A DNA stretch of 64,000 bases from Viscum album (GCA_963277665.1 OY728119.1:315104206-315168205), one strand, 5' to 3'; shown: positions 36,600 through 50,170, numbered from the stretch's first letter. Numbers and translations are program-made. Notes: a model not told the origin generated them from the sequence alone.

Positions 36600-38760
36600 T
36601 AAACTACTTGGTTCCTCACAAACTATGTGCGTCTTGATTCCCATTTCAATGGGAAACATGGTGATGTCTGGAACCTATGTCGAAGTCCCAAACTCAAATT
36701 ATCAGAAAAATAAATCCCTCTATGTCTGGATCAAACCTGTATAGAGAGTTACCATAAAAAAACTATGTGAGTCTTGATTCCAACCATCATAGGATATGTA
36801 TTGATTCATGGATCTCCATTCTCAGGTTCATCCGCAACATTCCAATCATTCACGTCAATTAACCTTCGTCCTCACCACATTATGTTAAACTGCATGGGAT
36901 CCTAGAACATCATGTTTCATATTATTTTTTACAGATGCTAATTAACGACGCATGGGTCTCCAATATTTGGTCCGGCCACGATAATAAAAAAAAGAAAAAG
37001 GGGATAATTCCCCATCCCAGTGTATGGGTAATACATTTATAGGAATGAATTTCTAGATATACATAAAGCATAATTCTCACTATAATGAGATGCGTAGTGA
37101 TTCCCAAATCTACAATCCAGGTCCTTCCACCTCAAAATCAAAATTTCCCTAGCCTACATTTTTATAAATCTCTTTTAGTGGAGTAAATCTTTTACACCCC
37201 TTATTTCTCACATCAATAATAACTCATGGGGGAATAGGGTTTCTATTTTGGTATTCCTCTCATGGTAAAGGTGTATCAATTCACATATGGTTTACATTGG
37301 TCTTGGTCACAGGACATTAAAAGGAACACCAAATTTCTTTATCATACAACATTAAAATGTATGATCAAGTCCAATTTGAAAACTATGTATGGATAGATTC
37401 CTACTATAGTATGATATGTAGTGACATCCAACTATTTCATCTTGGGTCATGCCGCAATATATCCACTTCAAATTAGGGAACCTATGATTTTACCCCATGA
37501 TGTTAAATTTCATAGAGAATATCTTTTCCACATGACATTAAATTGCTTGGATCTTAACAAACTACGTGTTAATTGATTCTTGTTCTGATGAGATATGTAG
37601 TGATTCCTAAACCAAGTTTCATAGTCTAAAACATGGGGTAAAAGAAAACATGTCCCTATATCCTTTGTACAAAAAATACTTCTCTACAAGATCTCAAATT
37701 TTTGTTCCTAGTTTAAGTATCTATTAAGGAAACAAATATTTCCCTACAAATATATCAGATCTATGTAGGGAACCTCACGCTCTATGCCTAATCGCAACCT
37801 TAATTCATTATACATACTCAAATTCATTTATTCAATTTACATACTGTATGTTCGAGTAAATTTTGGATCTCTTAAATTGTTCTTTGGTAATCAACTACGG
37901 AGGGACATTGTCTTCAGGATTAACTATGCACAATATGCCATGTTGGCTCGGTATAATTTTCCGACACAAAAGTCATGTCAACCAAATTCAAGTTCATCCC
38001 CATGGGAGGAATCTTCTACCACTATAATCCCCAGTTTTATTTGTTCCACATATCATTTCTCCTAATCTAAGAAACCCCTGAATCATGTTTTTAATTTTCA
38101 TTCCATATCACATCCATGGAAGTTCAAAAAATCTCCGCCCGATGAGCCTATTATAACTTATCATTTATATGAAATATAGTCCAAGTCATATGAAATTAAA
38201 CAATGAGACCCCAAGTCATCATTACATCATTAAGTTAAACTAAATGGATGATTTTATTGTCCCAAGACACTAGACTTCATGAATTCTAAGAACTATGTAT
38301 GGAATGATTCATCTTACCATAGGATACATAGTGATTATCATATATTCAATTCCAAGTTCATCCATGACATAAAAGTATCCCCTTTCCTTTTCATAGGTCA
38401 AACCAACATTGGAAACCTTCCCATAACTATGTATGGCTTGATTTCTGCTATTTTATGATACATAGTGATACTCGAATCTCCAATCCTAGGTCCAATTGTA
38501 GAAAAAGTTAGGAATATCCCCACCCAATACAATGGTCATACCATTATGGGAAACCTTCTTATAAGTATGTGTGGCTTCATTCCTATCATCGCAGGATACA
38601 TAATGATGCTCAAATATCCAATATTGGGTCTAGTTGCAGCTAATCAAAAATCATTCCCCTCCCTATTCATGGGGAAGACCACCATGGGAAACATTCTCAG
38701 AACTACATAAGTCTTGGTTATTGTTTTTATGGAATACATAGTGATAGTAGGACCTTATAT
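36600..38760 (+). repeat. ~135-bp tandem array in Tat 3' zone
   Basis: Units open with AACTATGTATGGCTTGATTCC and close with GGATACATAGTGAT. Clear starts are at 36,621, ~36,751, ~37,380, ~37,560, 38,291, 38,425, 38,563 and 38,701; the last four are spaced 134-138 bp. AACTATGTA and TACATAGT are partly inverted, so each unit can fold. Comparable ACTACGTG..GATTCC..GGATACGTAGGCA phrases are common in the noncoding ends of plant Tat/Ogre elements. Confidence 0.65.
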
Positions 38761-38953
38761 ATTAGGCCCAACCATAATAAAAATAAAAAATTTCATTCTT
38801 ACATGTGGGTCATGCCTGCATAAGGGACACATTTTTATCCATTCTCGTGAAATTTTGACATGAAATTCTCCTCCCATATTAAGTCAATTTCCTTTCAAAA
38901 ACAAAACTCTATGTTAGGGGAAGAATAAACTTCCATAAAACTCTTTTTCCATT

Positions 38954-38964
38954 ATAAATAGGGG
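38954..38964 (+). promoter_or_regulatory. isolated TATA box, possible remnant of a second Tat LTR
   Basis: ATTATAAATAGGGGTCAG followed by TCCTAAGGACACC. This is LTR-promoter-like and similar to CTATAAATAGGATGG in the Tat 5' LTR. No paired LTR end was found, so it may belong to a buried older Tat LTR running about 36,600-39,050. Confidence 0.35.
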
Positions 38965-39049
38965 TCAGTGTCCTAAGGACACCATTGTTGTACTAAGTCT
39001 CTCCACATCTTGACAAGTATTCTCTTATGATGATTAGTTCTCAAAAACC

Positions 39050-42000
39050 TTATTATTTCACCTCACATCCTCCCATGAAAGCTATAGAACATCATTAATA
39101 TGGATGTTCCTAGTTGTGGCTAGGTGATCCATGGATTATATAGTTGAATGATGGGAATTAAGTATGATATAATCCTTCTAATAAGAAATAAAGTTTCTTA
39201 TTATTTCATTTAAGGAATGCTAATAAAACCCCCGATATCCAACAAACTAAAATATGTGATATTATTTGGGCAGTTTCATTGGAAAGTTTTCCAAGGGGTT
39301 CTAATAAATCACATTCCATATATCTTTCCATATTTTATGATAGGAAACACTCATGTCATTTTGAGAATCGTATACTACATTGGAATAAATATAGAATGGA
39401 TGAATATATTTGTCAATTAGTTTCAATACTGAGGGTATTGAATCAAAAACCTATACATTACATGATTATACATCTTCTGAAACCTCTTCAATGTTAGTAG
39501 GTTAAGCTGTTAGAGCAGTGGTTGAATCCAAATAAACTTGTTGGAATAATCTTGAATCCTAATGATAAAATTAGTAAATTCATTAATTTAAAAATAAACA
39601 ATGGAATTGAAAAAATGGTTGATAAATCAACTTCACTTGTTGAAAAACATTCATCGCTGACCACCAGTGTTCTATCCCCTTGAAAAATAGATAATGCGAC
39701 CACTTTTAATAGAATCACTTTGAGTTCATCTAGAGACACCCATAGTGCAGGATCATGCTCATCAAGTTCAGTGGTATTTAGAATGTCTCTCATCGATATT
39801 GATCTCATAGGGATAAGGATTATATAATGAGGAGAAAAAATTGTTCTGACTCCCCTTGAATGTAAGTCATCACCTCTTCTACCACAGTGCTTTCCATTGA
39901 AATAGGTTAAACACACTCATCAGAAGAATTGACCTCTGATGTATCATCACCAACTGGGACATAGGTTATTTTCTTATGAGGAGATTCCCCTAGGGTTTGT
40001 GTGTTACATAATGGCCTCAATAATCCTTGGTTTCTCATCAGGTTTAGGAATATCCATAGGTGGGATAATGTTCGTCTCTGAGGGATAAGGGGCTACAGAC
40101 ACCTGAACAATTGTTTCCCATTGACTAAATCAATTTTTACTAATTAATATGTGACATAATTTATCAATACATCAAAATAAACAATATTATGGAAATTTAA
40201 ATAGATTTAATAGTAACATAGCATCCTTGGCTGAAGAAATATCACCAGTTGTGATGCATGTTGACACTTCATGGTGTGCCATAGAGATGATCCCATAAAA
40301 GGGACAATGTGTATGGTTGGGGGTGGAAATGCTCCAGTAAAATAGGAAAGAACCACCTCCATATGATCTATTTCCTTGGGAGATACTTCCCTGGAATAAC
40401 CAGTGCACGAACAGATATTCTACCTAAAAATGTTTCCCCTTAGGTAGACTCCAGGGAAGAAATAGGTTCTTGAATACCTCTAGGATTCTGTAAGTAACAG
40501 ATGTGGGGATTCAAGGTTGCAATAGAAAGAAGAATAATTGGTATATAAAACTATATTATCTATTGATTAGAATCATCTCAACCCATAATTATTACCACCA
40601 TATCCTCCACCTGGTAAGAAAATTAATGTATTTCCTTATATGAGTAATGTCAGTTTCTATCTTTTCCAGATATATGTGCACTTCATGAGAATCTTCTTGA
40701 GTTGTGACCCACACACGAGTCATGATCAACCTAAAGACCACAATCCCATGGGTCTCAACACGAATAATCTCCTTGATTTATTTGGAATATATTATTTCTC
40801 ATATGGTATCTGATTCTTCCCAAAACTCTTCGAGGGTTGCAGTAATTCAAATAGATAATGTTAGATGATACACCCTAGGATGTGATTTGGGTTATAGCCA
40901 TTGTATTTTCTTTCATGTTGTCTCAGCCACTCTAGTACCCTATGGGTCTAGGAACTTTTTAATCCCTAAACATGAAGAAGGAATTTCCCCAACCCAAGTT
41001 TCATTAGGTGGATGACTTCATCGGTCCCCTTAGAAGTATAACTATACCACCCTCCATTCTTGCTGACCTCGGGCCTCACCATTCAGAGAACTCAATTGGA
41101 ATATTTATTATGGTTCAGTAGTGAATGGAAAAAAGGCATTTTGATCATCGAGAAAGGATTCCATTATCTTAGGTTCTTTAATGTAATAGATAGTTTCAGG
41201 GGCTGACACATAACTATATCTGGTCGATGAAATATCCTTCTCCTGTAAAATGTTTCATAGAGTGAGATCTAAATGGAAACTCCTAATAAATTCCCATTGT
41301 ATCCAAATCGATGGAATGGTAGCATCATAAGGGATGGATGCATGACCTTATAACGTAGAACCATTATATTTGGGATTCAAACCCCATGGTCTCAACATAT
41401 TCCATAGATGTTGAGAAAAATTGGATTTTTTTCTTCCTAATTAGGCCTATAATGTCTAACCGTTTTTCTTTGATCTCATCCTTCCTCAAGCATTGGTTGA
41501 CCCCCGACAATAGTAACTCATTTTTTCCAATTTTTCTTTGGGGTATGATTCATTCCAGGACATGGAATAAGATTTGGTTAGTATAGGTTTGAAACCCAAA
41601 AAATGAGGAAGCCTAATCTTGCATCATGTTTCCTCCTAGTGAACATCAACCAAAGATGTCAAGATACCATTAAGTGTTTATATTTTCACACACGATTGAT
41701 GTTCGAAGGAAACATCATCTAAATTTTTTTGAATTTATTGGAAAAATTATAGGGTGAATACCTGTAACATATATGTTCCCTCATAATAATATAAACTCAT
41801 TTACCTTATCTCAATGAAATCATACATCCTCGCCTCACATGGTCCCTAGATCCATCATTTACCAATGTACCATATCTGGGGTATGTAATAAACATATGTA
41901 AGATGACCATGGTAGTTTTTTCTATCTGTTTTTTCTACTCTCTCCCATATGACTGGATTAATCCACTTGTGCTTTAAAGATACATTTGGATGATAGGTTT

Positions 42001-43900
42001 TACGATCTTCTAACCCCACTAGTTAAACATACCCTCCTCAAGCATGGGATAACAAGAACTAATACGACTTTGGGAATCAAGAGTGGGTAAAGTCTTCAAC
42101 CTATTATTACAAGGATCCTAGACACATCGTAAAGAAAATGAATTAATTCAATAAAAAAATGGGGTATCCATATTTTCATGAGGGTTACACTTCAAATAAT
42201 CCTTTTTATTATAAATAAGTTTATTGGATTGTCGGTGGTCCTCTTTACATCATCCAAAGACGAAGGTGGTGAAAACACTCATCATACATGTCACTCTAGA
42301 TGGGAACCACTAAAACTAATTGAACATCCCATATACTGATGTCGTCCTCCCTATGAAAAATGTGAAAGGTATTGGTGTTTTGGAACCATCCTCTACATAG
42401 TTATGGGATAATATTCTGATTCTATTTAGAGTAATTCTTTGAAACCCAAACTACATCATAGATACCCATGCCCTTCAAATCAATATTAAATTCCTCACAA
42501 GTCTGGAAGACCCAAAAAAGGCGACCCACGATCCAAGATAAATGAGACCCCAGGTAGAAGTTCCCTTTTTGTTGACCACATTATTGCTCACATGTTGTGG
42601 TCTTCCAATTAATGATGTGATAGAAATGGGAATCTCCGTCTGGTGCCTTCGCTGATTATTTTAGTGACTGGTTGTATTTAAAAATCAATATGGCAGAGTG
42701 AGTTTTCCAAATGTATGACCCCTTTTATAAAATATTTGTGTGGGAATGTTGGAATTCTTGATTATCTAGGATTAAGGATGATTTACTGGGTATAGTGTCC
42801 AGATTTCAGTATTTGATGGCATCCCAGAACCATTAGGAGGCAACTTTTTTGAGACCGATTAGTCTTTTTGACCCTTGGTTAGAATTCCTATACAATATTA
42901 ATGGAGTGGTTCAAAGGTGGTCTTCAAATTTTTTTCAAAATAATATAAATTTTATTTCCACCTTTTTTATGGTAGCAGAAAGAGGATATTTAGTATATGA
43001 AGTATCATGTCATAGGTCCATCCTATTTACTATATAAAAATCTGGAATTAAAAATTGGTAGTCTTCCAAAAATGGAAAATTATAAAGAATCCTGAAACAT
43101 CAGTTCTCATTGATTTCACTAATAATGCATTGGCCCAAAGAGACTTGAAAGATGACGTGCTCCATCTGTGGGGTGCTTAGTTTGTGGGATGCTCATTTCA
43201 CAGATAATCTACCATATATTCCTAAATTTAAGAAACCATTTTCATTTGATGAGTATTATTTTTTAGGAAGTTCCTCCATAAGGGAAGAGTACTTCGTGGA
43301 AGCACCAACGGAAGATGATGTTTTTTGGGGTGCTCATTTTCATAAAAGATCCAGTAAAATAAAAATTTCCCCCCATAGGTGTTATCCCCTATTATGAGTC
43401 CACCTACATACTACAAAAAAATTCAAAATAGAACCTATTTCTTCATTATAACTACCCCATTTTCATCATGATCAAAGCCCATTCCAATGGGGGGAACATG
43501 CTAGATCCTAAAAAATTATAGAAGTAAGAATTAAAGAAATGCAAGAATTAATAAAGGGATAAAATATTTTAGGGAGAGTTTAAATAAAATGTTCAAAGGG
43601 GTGAAGCTATAAAGGATGGTGTGATCCCTCAATGTGAAATTTTTTTCATATACCACCACTCTACATTTCATTCCACCACTCTGTGATGTACCCCCACAAA
43701 CAAAATCATTCATAGGATGAGATGGTGACACCGACCCTATAAAAAATACATGTCATTTGCTGGGACAGATGGTGATTTATATCCACCACAAAAGACATAC
43801 CCCATGTACAGAAATAATTCATGGTCTCAGATGTTCTTTTCTTTATCTAATGAAAAAATTCCTTCACAGGCACTGATGGTCATTTCTATCTCACGTGAAT
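39050..43900 (+). other. Tat-associated region without recognisable genes
   Basis: About 4.9 kb of mixed-composition DNA less AT-rich than the outer parts of the window. Only short open frames occur (39,494-39,916 on minus, 140 codons; 41,386-41,586 and 43,152-43,397 on +), none with a family match. If a second Tat LTR ends near 39,050 this would be its leader and gag/ORF1; otherwise it is the long 3' untranslated zone of the main Tat element. Confidence 0.35.
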
Positions 43901-44239
43901 GAAATTTTTAATTTTTTGGGGTGTCCTTTTTAGGCTCCCAAAAATAAATATTTGTGTCCCACCATAGATGATTGTCCATTCTAGTATCTATATACTCTAT
44001 TCTTCATTAAAATACATCAAGGGGAACTTGAGAAAATATGGAAAAGGGGATATAGGACACATGCAAGAGAAGAGACACATAGGATAATGGGGATAGAGAC
44101 TTGGATTCCCAATAACTAAACCCAAAACATAACATTAAATAACAAAATAAATTCATTCGGACATACAAAAACCAAATAATCCTTCATAGACACCAAACCA
44201 TGGATCATAATAGGATAACCCCATTATAGTCAAAAAACC

Positions 44240-44480
44240 TTCTTAGAAAAATGATATGTGGAGGGATCCCTTCCCCACGTAGAAAATTGCTACATGGGAA
44301 GAAGTTGAGCCCATGTAGAAAAAGGTAGTGTGGGTGGAACCTAGCCCCATGTAGAATAATGTTATATGGGAGGAATCCAAGACTATGTATAATATTTCTA
44401 ATCAGAATGTACCATCACCCATGTAGCACCATTCTACATTTAGGAAACCTCAACCTATATAAGGACATGCTACATGGAAT
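44240..44480 (+). repeat. 36-bp tandem repeat at the 3' LTR boundary
   Basis: Units starting (C)CATGTAG at about 44,278, 44,312, 44,349, 44,385, 44,421 and 44,457 (spacing 34-37, mostly 36 bp). Within units CATGTAG and CTACATG are inverted around AAAATTG-like loops. The array ends inside the start of the right Tat LTR; the left LTR keeps only its last one or two units. Confidence 0.7.
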
Positions 44481-46190
44481 GGGGCAACTGGTGGTGATTT
44501 ACTATGCAAATCCCATCACTTATTTCGGTCATACCATCGGACCCCACATTATCCCCTTTATAAACCAATCCAATTAAATTAGGAAATTTCCTCTTCCAAA
44601 ACCACATGACATGTATGATCAGGTCGTCAGACATGTCAGCATGTCCTCTCAAATCTACATACTTGTGGTAATCGAAGTCCAAGTGGTAACATTCTTGACA
44701 AGGTAGACCCCATAATTTTTTCAAGTCTATATTCCCATGGTAACGAGGGTTCTGACCAAGAAGGTGATAACATATACCTCCCCATTATAATAGGGGATAA
44801 AGGGGATCACACTTGAATTCTGCATTGTGGGGTAGTTTCTTATCCTCTTTTCTTCCCCAGGAACTAGAGAGGAATCACTCAGGGAGTAAGCCCCTAGACT
44901 TTATTGATAGAGGATGAACTTTTTGTCATCCTCACTGACACTTTTTGTAGCTAGATAGATCATTATATATGACTATCCCAATCTATAAAATAAATGAGGA
45001 GAACATGTGCACTCAAATCCCCCTCCCTCTCTCTTTGGGCTCTAGCATTCATCCACTAGAAGACAAAATTAGATCATGTCATCTTTAGATATATCGCATC
45101 CTTTTGTTTCTCACGCCGATCATGGCTCACAAGATCTTACAGGTTAGTGGCGATCATGAAATCCACATTATCCCAAACCTATATGGGCCTCTTACTCAGT
45201 GTAAGCCACAACCATATGAAAATTGGACTTCTCCATATATGTAATACTTACAATCCATTAAAATGTTCCTCATTAATAATATTAAGTCCCAACCCTTTTA
45301 AAATACATTGGTTTTTATTCCCCAACCAATTGGAATACGTAGGAATCCTATATGAGGTCCCAACCAAGCACTCAGATTACTATAATGTTCTTGGGGCCAC
45401 ATTCCAAGTAGGTTCATGTCCGACCTAGAGGACCACATTCCTTCTGCGACCAGTTCATCACCATCGTTATTGGTTTATATCCCCAATAATATCATTACCC
45501 CACCTATGATACCACACCTCTTCTAGTTACCTCAAGTTTCTTTATTGGAAATCCAATACCATCCTAGGCCTGGCACCATCTACCAATCCATCCATACTAC
45601 ATTTTGTTAATCTTAATTGTTGGGTCCTCATCACATGACCTTAAAAGATAATGAGTAATGTTTAGTGGAAAAAAATATATGGGTTATTATTGATTTCATA
45701 ATAATGCATAGGAATCCCATGTTATGGGTCTTATCCCAACATCAAAACAATATACATCACTGTGGATGATAGTAAAATCTAAAACGCCTCACCACATGGC
45801 TCAAAAATAACACCATCCCAATAAACAACCAAAGAAACTCAACTATATTAATAAAAGGGTAACACTATTAGAGAACCTCGAATACATAGTTATATTCCCA
45901 TCAATGCAGAAACTCAGATACATATAGATCATTACAAACACATGCATATAATCGATTATTTAATTAGGGTGACCCATGTCTTACTTGGAATGGAAAAAGG
46001 ATTTATGAAATTTTCCTAAATCTATAAGATCCCTAGAATAGGAAATAGTAATCTCCCCCCCAAGAGTGTTATGATCCTCACTTCTCCTCTTCTAGACTAA
46101 TGTGAGTTATTAAGTATCATTGGACAAGTTTCCCAAAGGGTTCATACCTTTGGAAAGTAGGTACATGAAACATCATGAATATGAGAAAAA
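44431..46190 (+). repeat. 3' LTR of the Tat/Ogre-type element, truncated
   Basis: Matches the left LTR from 7,940 to ~9,690 in order. The remaining ~600 bp of the left LTR, with TATA box and R-U5, has no counterpart; similarity stops near ATGAATATGAGAA (46,175) and AT-rich unrelated DNA follows. The 3' end was probably lost by deletion. Confidence 0.7.
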
Positions 46191-48300
46191 TATGATTTCC
46201 ATAATATGATATATCTTTTAATATATATATAATTATTACTTATAAATACATATGAAATATGAAACTTTATTATAATGGTCACCATTGATGATTGTTTTAA
46301 TTATGAATGACATAACTAATCATGAAAATCACATTTTATAATGTCTATGTATAACCAATAATCATATAATGATCACAAAAAAGTTATATCTTCAAACATT
46401 ATTCTAATACTAAAATCCTGATTCTCATACAACTCATATATTCTATAATTTATACTAATTTCCACTTAATATAGTTATGATGTTTATTCCAATAATTAAA
46501 TGATTTCATTAATTTTATAATACTTTGAAAACATATATCAGTAATATTTTCCTTTTTATCATATAATAATTACAATTTTAGGATTACATATATAATCCAT
46601 GGCACATAATTTTTGTTTATTCTATATCTACCTTCAATATGATAGACATTTAAATGAATAGTTTTATTCCAAAAAGATGTTATTAGTAGGGTAATTTTTA
46701 TAAAATTATTTAGTGAAATCATATTCATGTTTTTATATTTTTATAATATAATATTTGTCATTTAAAAAAAGAGAAATTATTTTTGAAACACTTATATGTA
46801 ACATAAATATTTATTTTATAGTATTTAAAATTTAATGAGTAATATATATATATATATCAAATATTAATTTTGAATAGAAATAATTAAAAAAATATTAAAT
46901 GAGGGATAAATATTTAAAATAAAATTCTAGGATGTTATGTTAGTTCCTTTTTTATATCCTAAAATTTGAACTTTCACCACATCATTTAGGTGAAACAAGA
47001 GATAAAATACTATTATGAGTAGTTAAGTTACGTTTCCACTTGTTGAGGTATGTTGATCAAAATTTAATGGTATCAAGACTATAAACCAACCACAAATTAT
47101 TATATTACATGTCAATGTGAATGTCATGGGGGTTTATAGGGGGAATTTCCTCTACCTAGAATGCTGGGGTTTCGGGGTTGGAGACCCTAAAAATAATTTT
47201 CAAAAATAATGAAGGGTTTATGGACTATAAAGATTCTAAAATTAAATTTTCATTAATGGTTACCATGAATTTATATAAGTAAAATATTAAATGTGATGCA
47301 CATAGTCACACAAAGGTTTATATTTTTGCATTGGTTTTCATATAGAAGAGGTGGAATTTTATTTCACGCAGAAGAAAGTTTAAACTCAGAAATTTATTAT
47401 ATGTTTGTGTCATTATTAACAATATATATGGATAATGGAATGTATTTTTTGTGCTATTATATCATTATCCTAATATCTAACCCAAGAAAATATTGATTTG
47501 TTTCTCCCTATGGTGAACGTATTGAATTATTCTATAGGATTTTCAATTGTTACTGTCTAGATTCTTTATTTTTTTCATTTTTTATTTAATTTAACTAACT
47601 AGTGGTACCAAATATTAGTTTTAGGTTTGACGGAAAAACACACTTAAGGAACATATAAGAGAATATTGTAAAGGTTAATTTTTATCACTTTAATAGAAGT
47701 AATTTGGGATTTTGAAATATGTTTCTTGGTGATTATCTATATTAGAATAAGTGAAGCTAAAACGAATGGGTGAAAAAAATCATTGGTTGATTAATATTTT
47801 TGGATGGAAAGGCCCTCAAAATTAAACACCTAACATTGTTATAAAACTTTTTCATTCAATTTCAAGGCATAAATGAAAACTACAGTTTTGATGAAATCTT
47901 TGTCAAACATGTTCAAAAAAAATTATGTATCAAATAAGGCATTATAGATGCAAAGAATGTAAAACCTGAATATAGCTGAATGTAATTAAATTATAGATAA
48001 TATTAATGAATTTAATATTTTTTAGAGTAATTTGTATTTGATATATATTTTATTCAAATATTAAATCAATGTTCTATTACTCTAATTGCCACAATCAGAA
48101 ATTTAGGATGTGATGGTCTTAATGGTGATTACTTCATATAGAACTCTAATTTAAAATGAAATAATGTTTATGATCTAATCCCTATTAAATATACTCATAG
48201 AATAGAGTCATGAAAATTATCTAGAAATATGATACATTTTGAAGGTAGGGTAGATAATTTAATTAATGAAACCTGACAGGTGGGTTAATGTTAAGATGTT
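46190..48300. other. AT-rich DNA, nothing recognised
   Basis: Contains a short TA dinucleotide run near 46,842-46,857 and small open frames (47,293-47,496) without family match. The later part (~47,900-48,300) may hold decayed copia gag, judged only from position before the copia zinc-knuckle remnant. Confidence 0.3.
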
Positions 48301-49310
48301 GATGTTCTGTGAAATTTGAAGGAGGAGGTACCATATATTATAATTGGGAGTAAAAGGGGCATATAAATATGGACTACAAGACGAGAAAAAAGTCTCCATA
48401 TAGTGGGAAAGTGAATAATAGGATGGAAAGATATCATGACACACTAGAACTTAGTGTCAATATTCACATGGGGTCTTGGATACTAGACTCAAATTCTTAT
48501 TTAATATCATCCATGGATATGGAAGGTCTACAAAAATTAATCCATGTTATTTTGGGAAGGTACATATCACTGAATATGAAAATCTCAATTTTTTAAACAA
48601 AATGGTGTACAAATTAAAACCCAAAATATATATTTTTAGACATTGAATAATATTATATAATTTCTCATACTTTTAATAAATTTAATATTGATTAGAATGA
48701 TTGATTATAATAGATATTTCACCACATTTGTGAAGGGTTGATGGAAAATAACATAATATTATATGGTTATAAATATGTAGTGAATAATGGAACACATTAA
48801 ATGTCAAATGATTCTAATAATATGGTGGGCTATTTGAATTCATAACTGGACTTCAAAATCGAGAATTTATGATTGGTTTATATGAGTGAGAAGATAATGA
48901 TGGTTATTGTAGTAATGAGGATTCTACCAGATATAAAATCAATGGACATTGGATTTATAAGGATTTTATTATTAGATAGTATATGAATTCTTCCTATATA
49001 AAAGAAGATATATCATTAAAGAGAGGAATGCTAGATTTGGTACATTTTGATGTATAGGTAAAAAGGATAGTACATTCCCATGATGGATCACATTATTGTG
49101 TGCCATTAATTGATAACTCAACATAAAATGTATGGATTTATTTTTAAAAAAGAAGTCTAGTTTTTTATAATTTTTAGAATTTGAACGTTCTTATAGATAT
49201 TGAAATATTTCCAAAGGTGAAGTGTTTGAAATTTGAAACTTTTGGTGAGTATGTTAGTTTATTGTTCAATGTTTTTTTATTGAAAATGGACTCTTTTTAG
49301 ATAAGACAGT
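48300..49310 (+). pseudogene. Ty1/copia fragment: zinc knuckle, protease start, integrase core
   Basis: The + strand reads YYNWE-stop-KGHINMDYKTRKKSP (48,337-48,396), a CCHC knuckle with its Cys codons changed to Tyr or Asn but the Gly-His pair kept. WILDSNSYLISSMDMEGLQK (48,478-48,537) is the decayed copia protease WVLDTG block; Asp is kept and Gly is Asn. After a broken stretch come MLDLVHFDV (~49,028-49,054, first integrase Asp), SHDGSHYCVPLIDNST (~49,078-49,125), VWIYF, and KVKCLKFETFGEYVS (~49,217-49,261), the counterpart of KCLRSDNGGEY with the second Asp lost. No copia RT follows: a truncated relic. Confidence 0.75.
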
Positions 49311-49539
49311 GTTGAAGTGGCTCCTTGGATAACATTCACCAATTATTTTTTGATAATATTAAAATATCATATGATGGTTATTTCTTTCTTTCAAATCTTT
49401 TCTAACTGTTATCATTTATATGATTAAATTTGTTATATATTTTTATTCCTCACAAAATTTAACTTTATATTTCATTTTTAAATTTTTTATAACATGGTCT
49501 ATAATTTTCATAAACAGATCCTAGCATAAATATGTTTTT

Positions 49540-50170
49540 TAGGGGTAATAAATATTGTTTTTATAATTTTATAACGGTAACATCATATTTTGATATGTTA
49601 CATAAGTATATAATAATATTTTATAGAGTTATTTAAAGGTAACCCATATATTCTAGTGTTTTTGTAACGGAATCTAATCTATTTATATAGTTGTGTAAAA
49701 GAAAATAAAAAAAAACAATACTTTCATAAAAGTAACCCATGTATTTCCATAGTTACATAAAGGTAACCTTGTTATTATAAGTGTTTCATAAAGGAAACCT
49801 AAATATTTTAATTCTTATGTAATGATATCCTAACAATTACATAAAGATACTTCTCAACTTATGTAAAGGTAAAACCCTTAGGTAGTTTTTAGGTAAGGGT
49901 ATATCTCTATTTACGTAAAGGTAACATGAACCTTCCAAAAGAATACCAATATGTTTTTTCAATACCAATTTAAGGATAACCAATGTATTTTTTAAGGTTC
50001 ATCCAGACATGAAAAAGGGTAACAATACTATTTCAAAACCCACGTAAGGGTAACTTGGGTATCATATAAAGGTAAGAATAGTTCTTTAATAGCTATGTAT
50101 GGGTAGTTAGTCAGATATGTGTAAAAACATATTATCCCTACGTAGCATGTGTGTATTACATTAGGGTAGT
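49540..50170 (+). repeat. degenerate minisatellite, ACATAAAGGTAACC type
   Basis: The core AAAGGTAACC recurs in variants at about 49,633, 49,729, 49,759, 49,789, 49,866, 49,917, 50,046 and 50,069, with intervals of roughly 25-100 bp and a typical unit of 30-50 bp. It is immediately followed by GCTATGTGAAAA-type repeats (50,240-50,340). Nothing coding. Confidence 0.6.

Larger units (their letters stand above)
7940..46190 (+). mobile_element. Tat/Ogre-type Ty3/gypsy element, degenerate, interrupted by a nested Tekay
   Basis: Related flanking LTRs (7,940-~10,310 and 44,431-~46,190) bracket a long leader, a pol gene in two pieces (21,150-22,270 and 33,960-36,220), and a long 3' zone of tandem arrays. 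Pol motifs (PKDD...PLPITE, KMNPLKCA, HFDGAS, GIDIVG) are those of the Tat/Ogre lineage, which carries an extra RNase H ahead of integrase. Removing the 11.7 kb insert leaves ~26.6 kb, in the size range of giant Ogre elements, although part of that may be other Tat fragments (see 13,900-18,150 and 36,600-39,050). No ORF is intact. Confidence 0.75.

Noticed and set aside
39494..39916. 140-codon minus ORF
   Set aside because: No recognisable motif, no promoter or partner genes, in Tat-derived noncoding DNA; chance frame is likely.
49540..50170. CRISPR-like spaced repeats
   Set aside because: Plant DNA, irregular spacing, degenerate repeats and no cas genes; a minisatellite explains it. The same applies to the arrays at 36.6, 44.3 and 55.1 kb.
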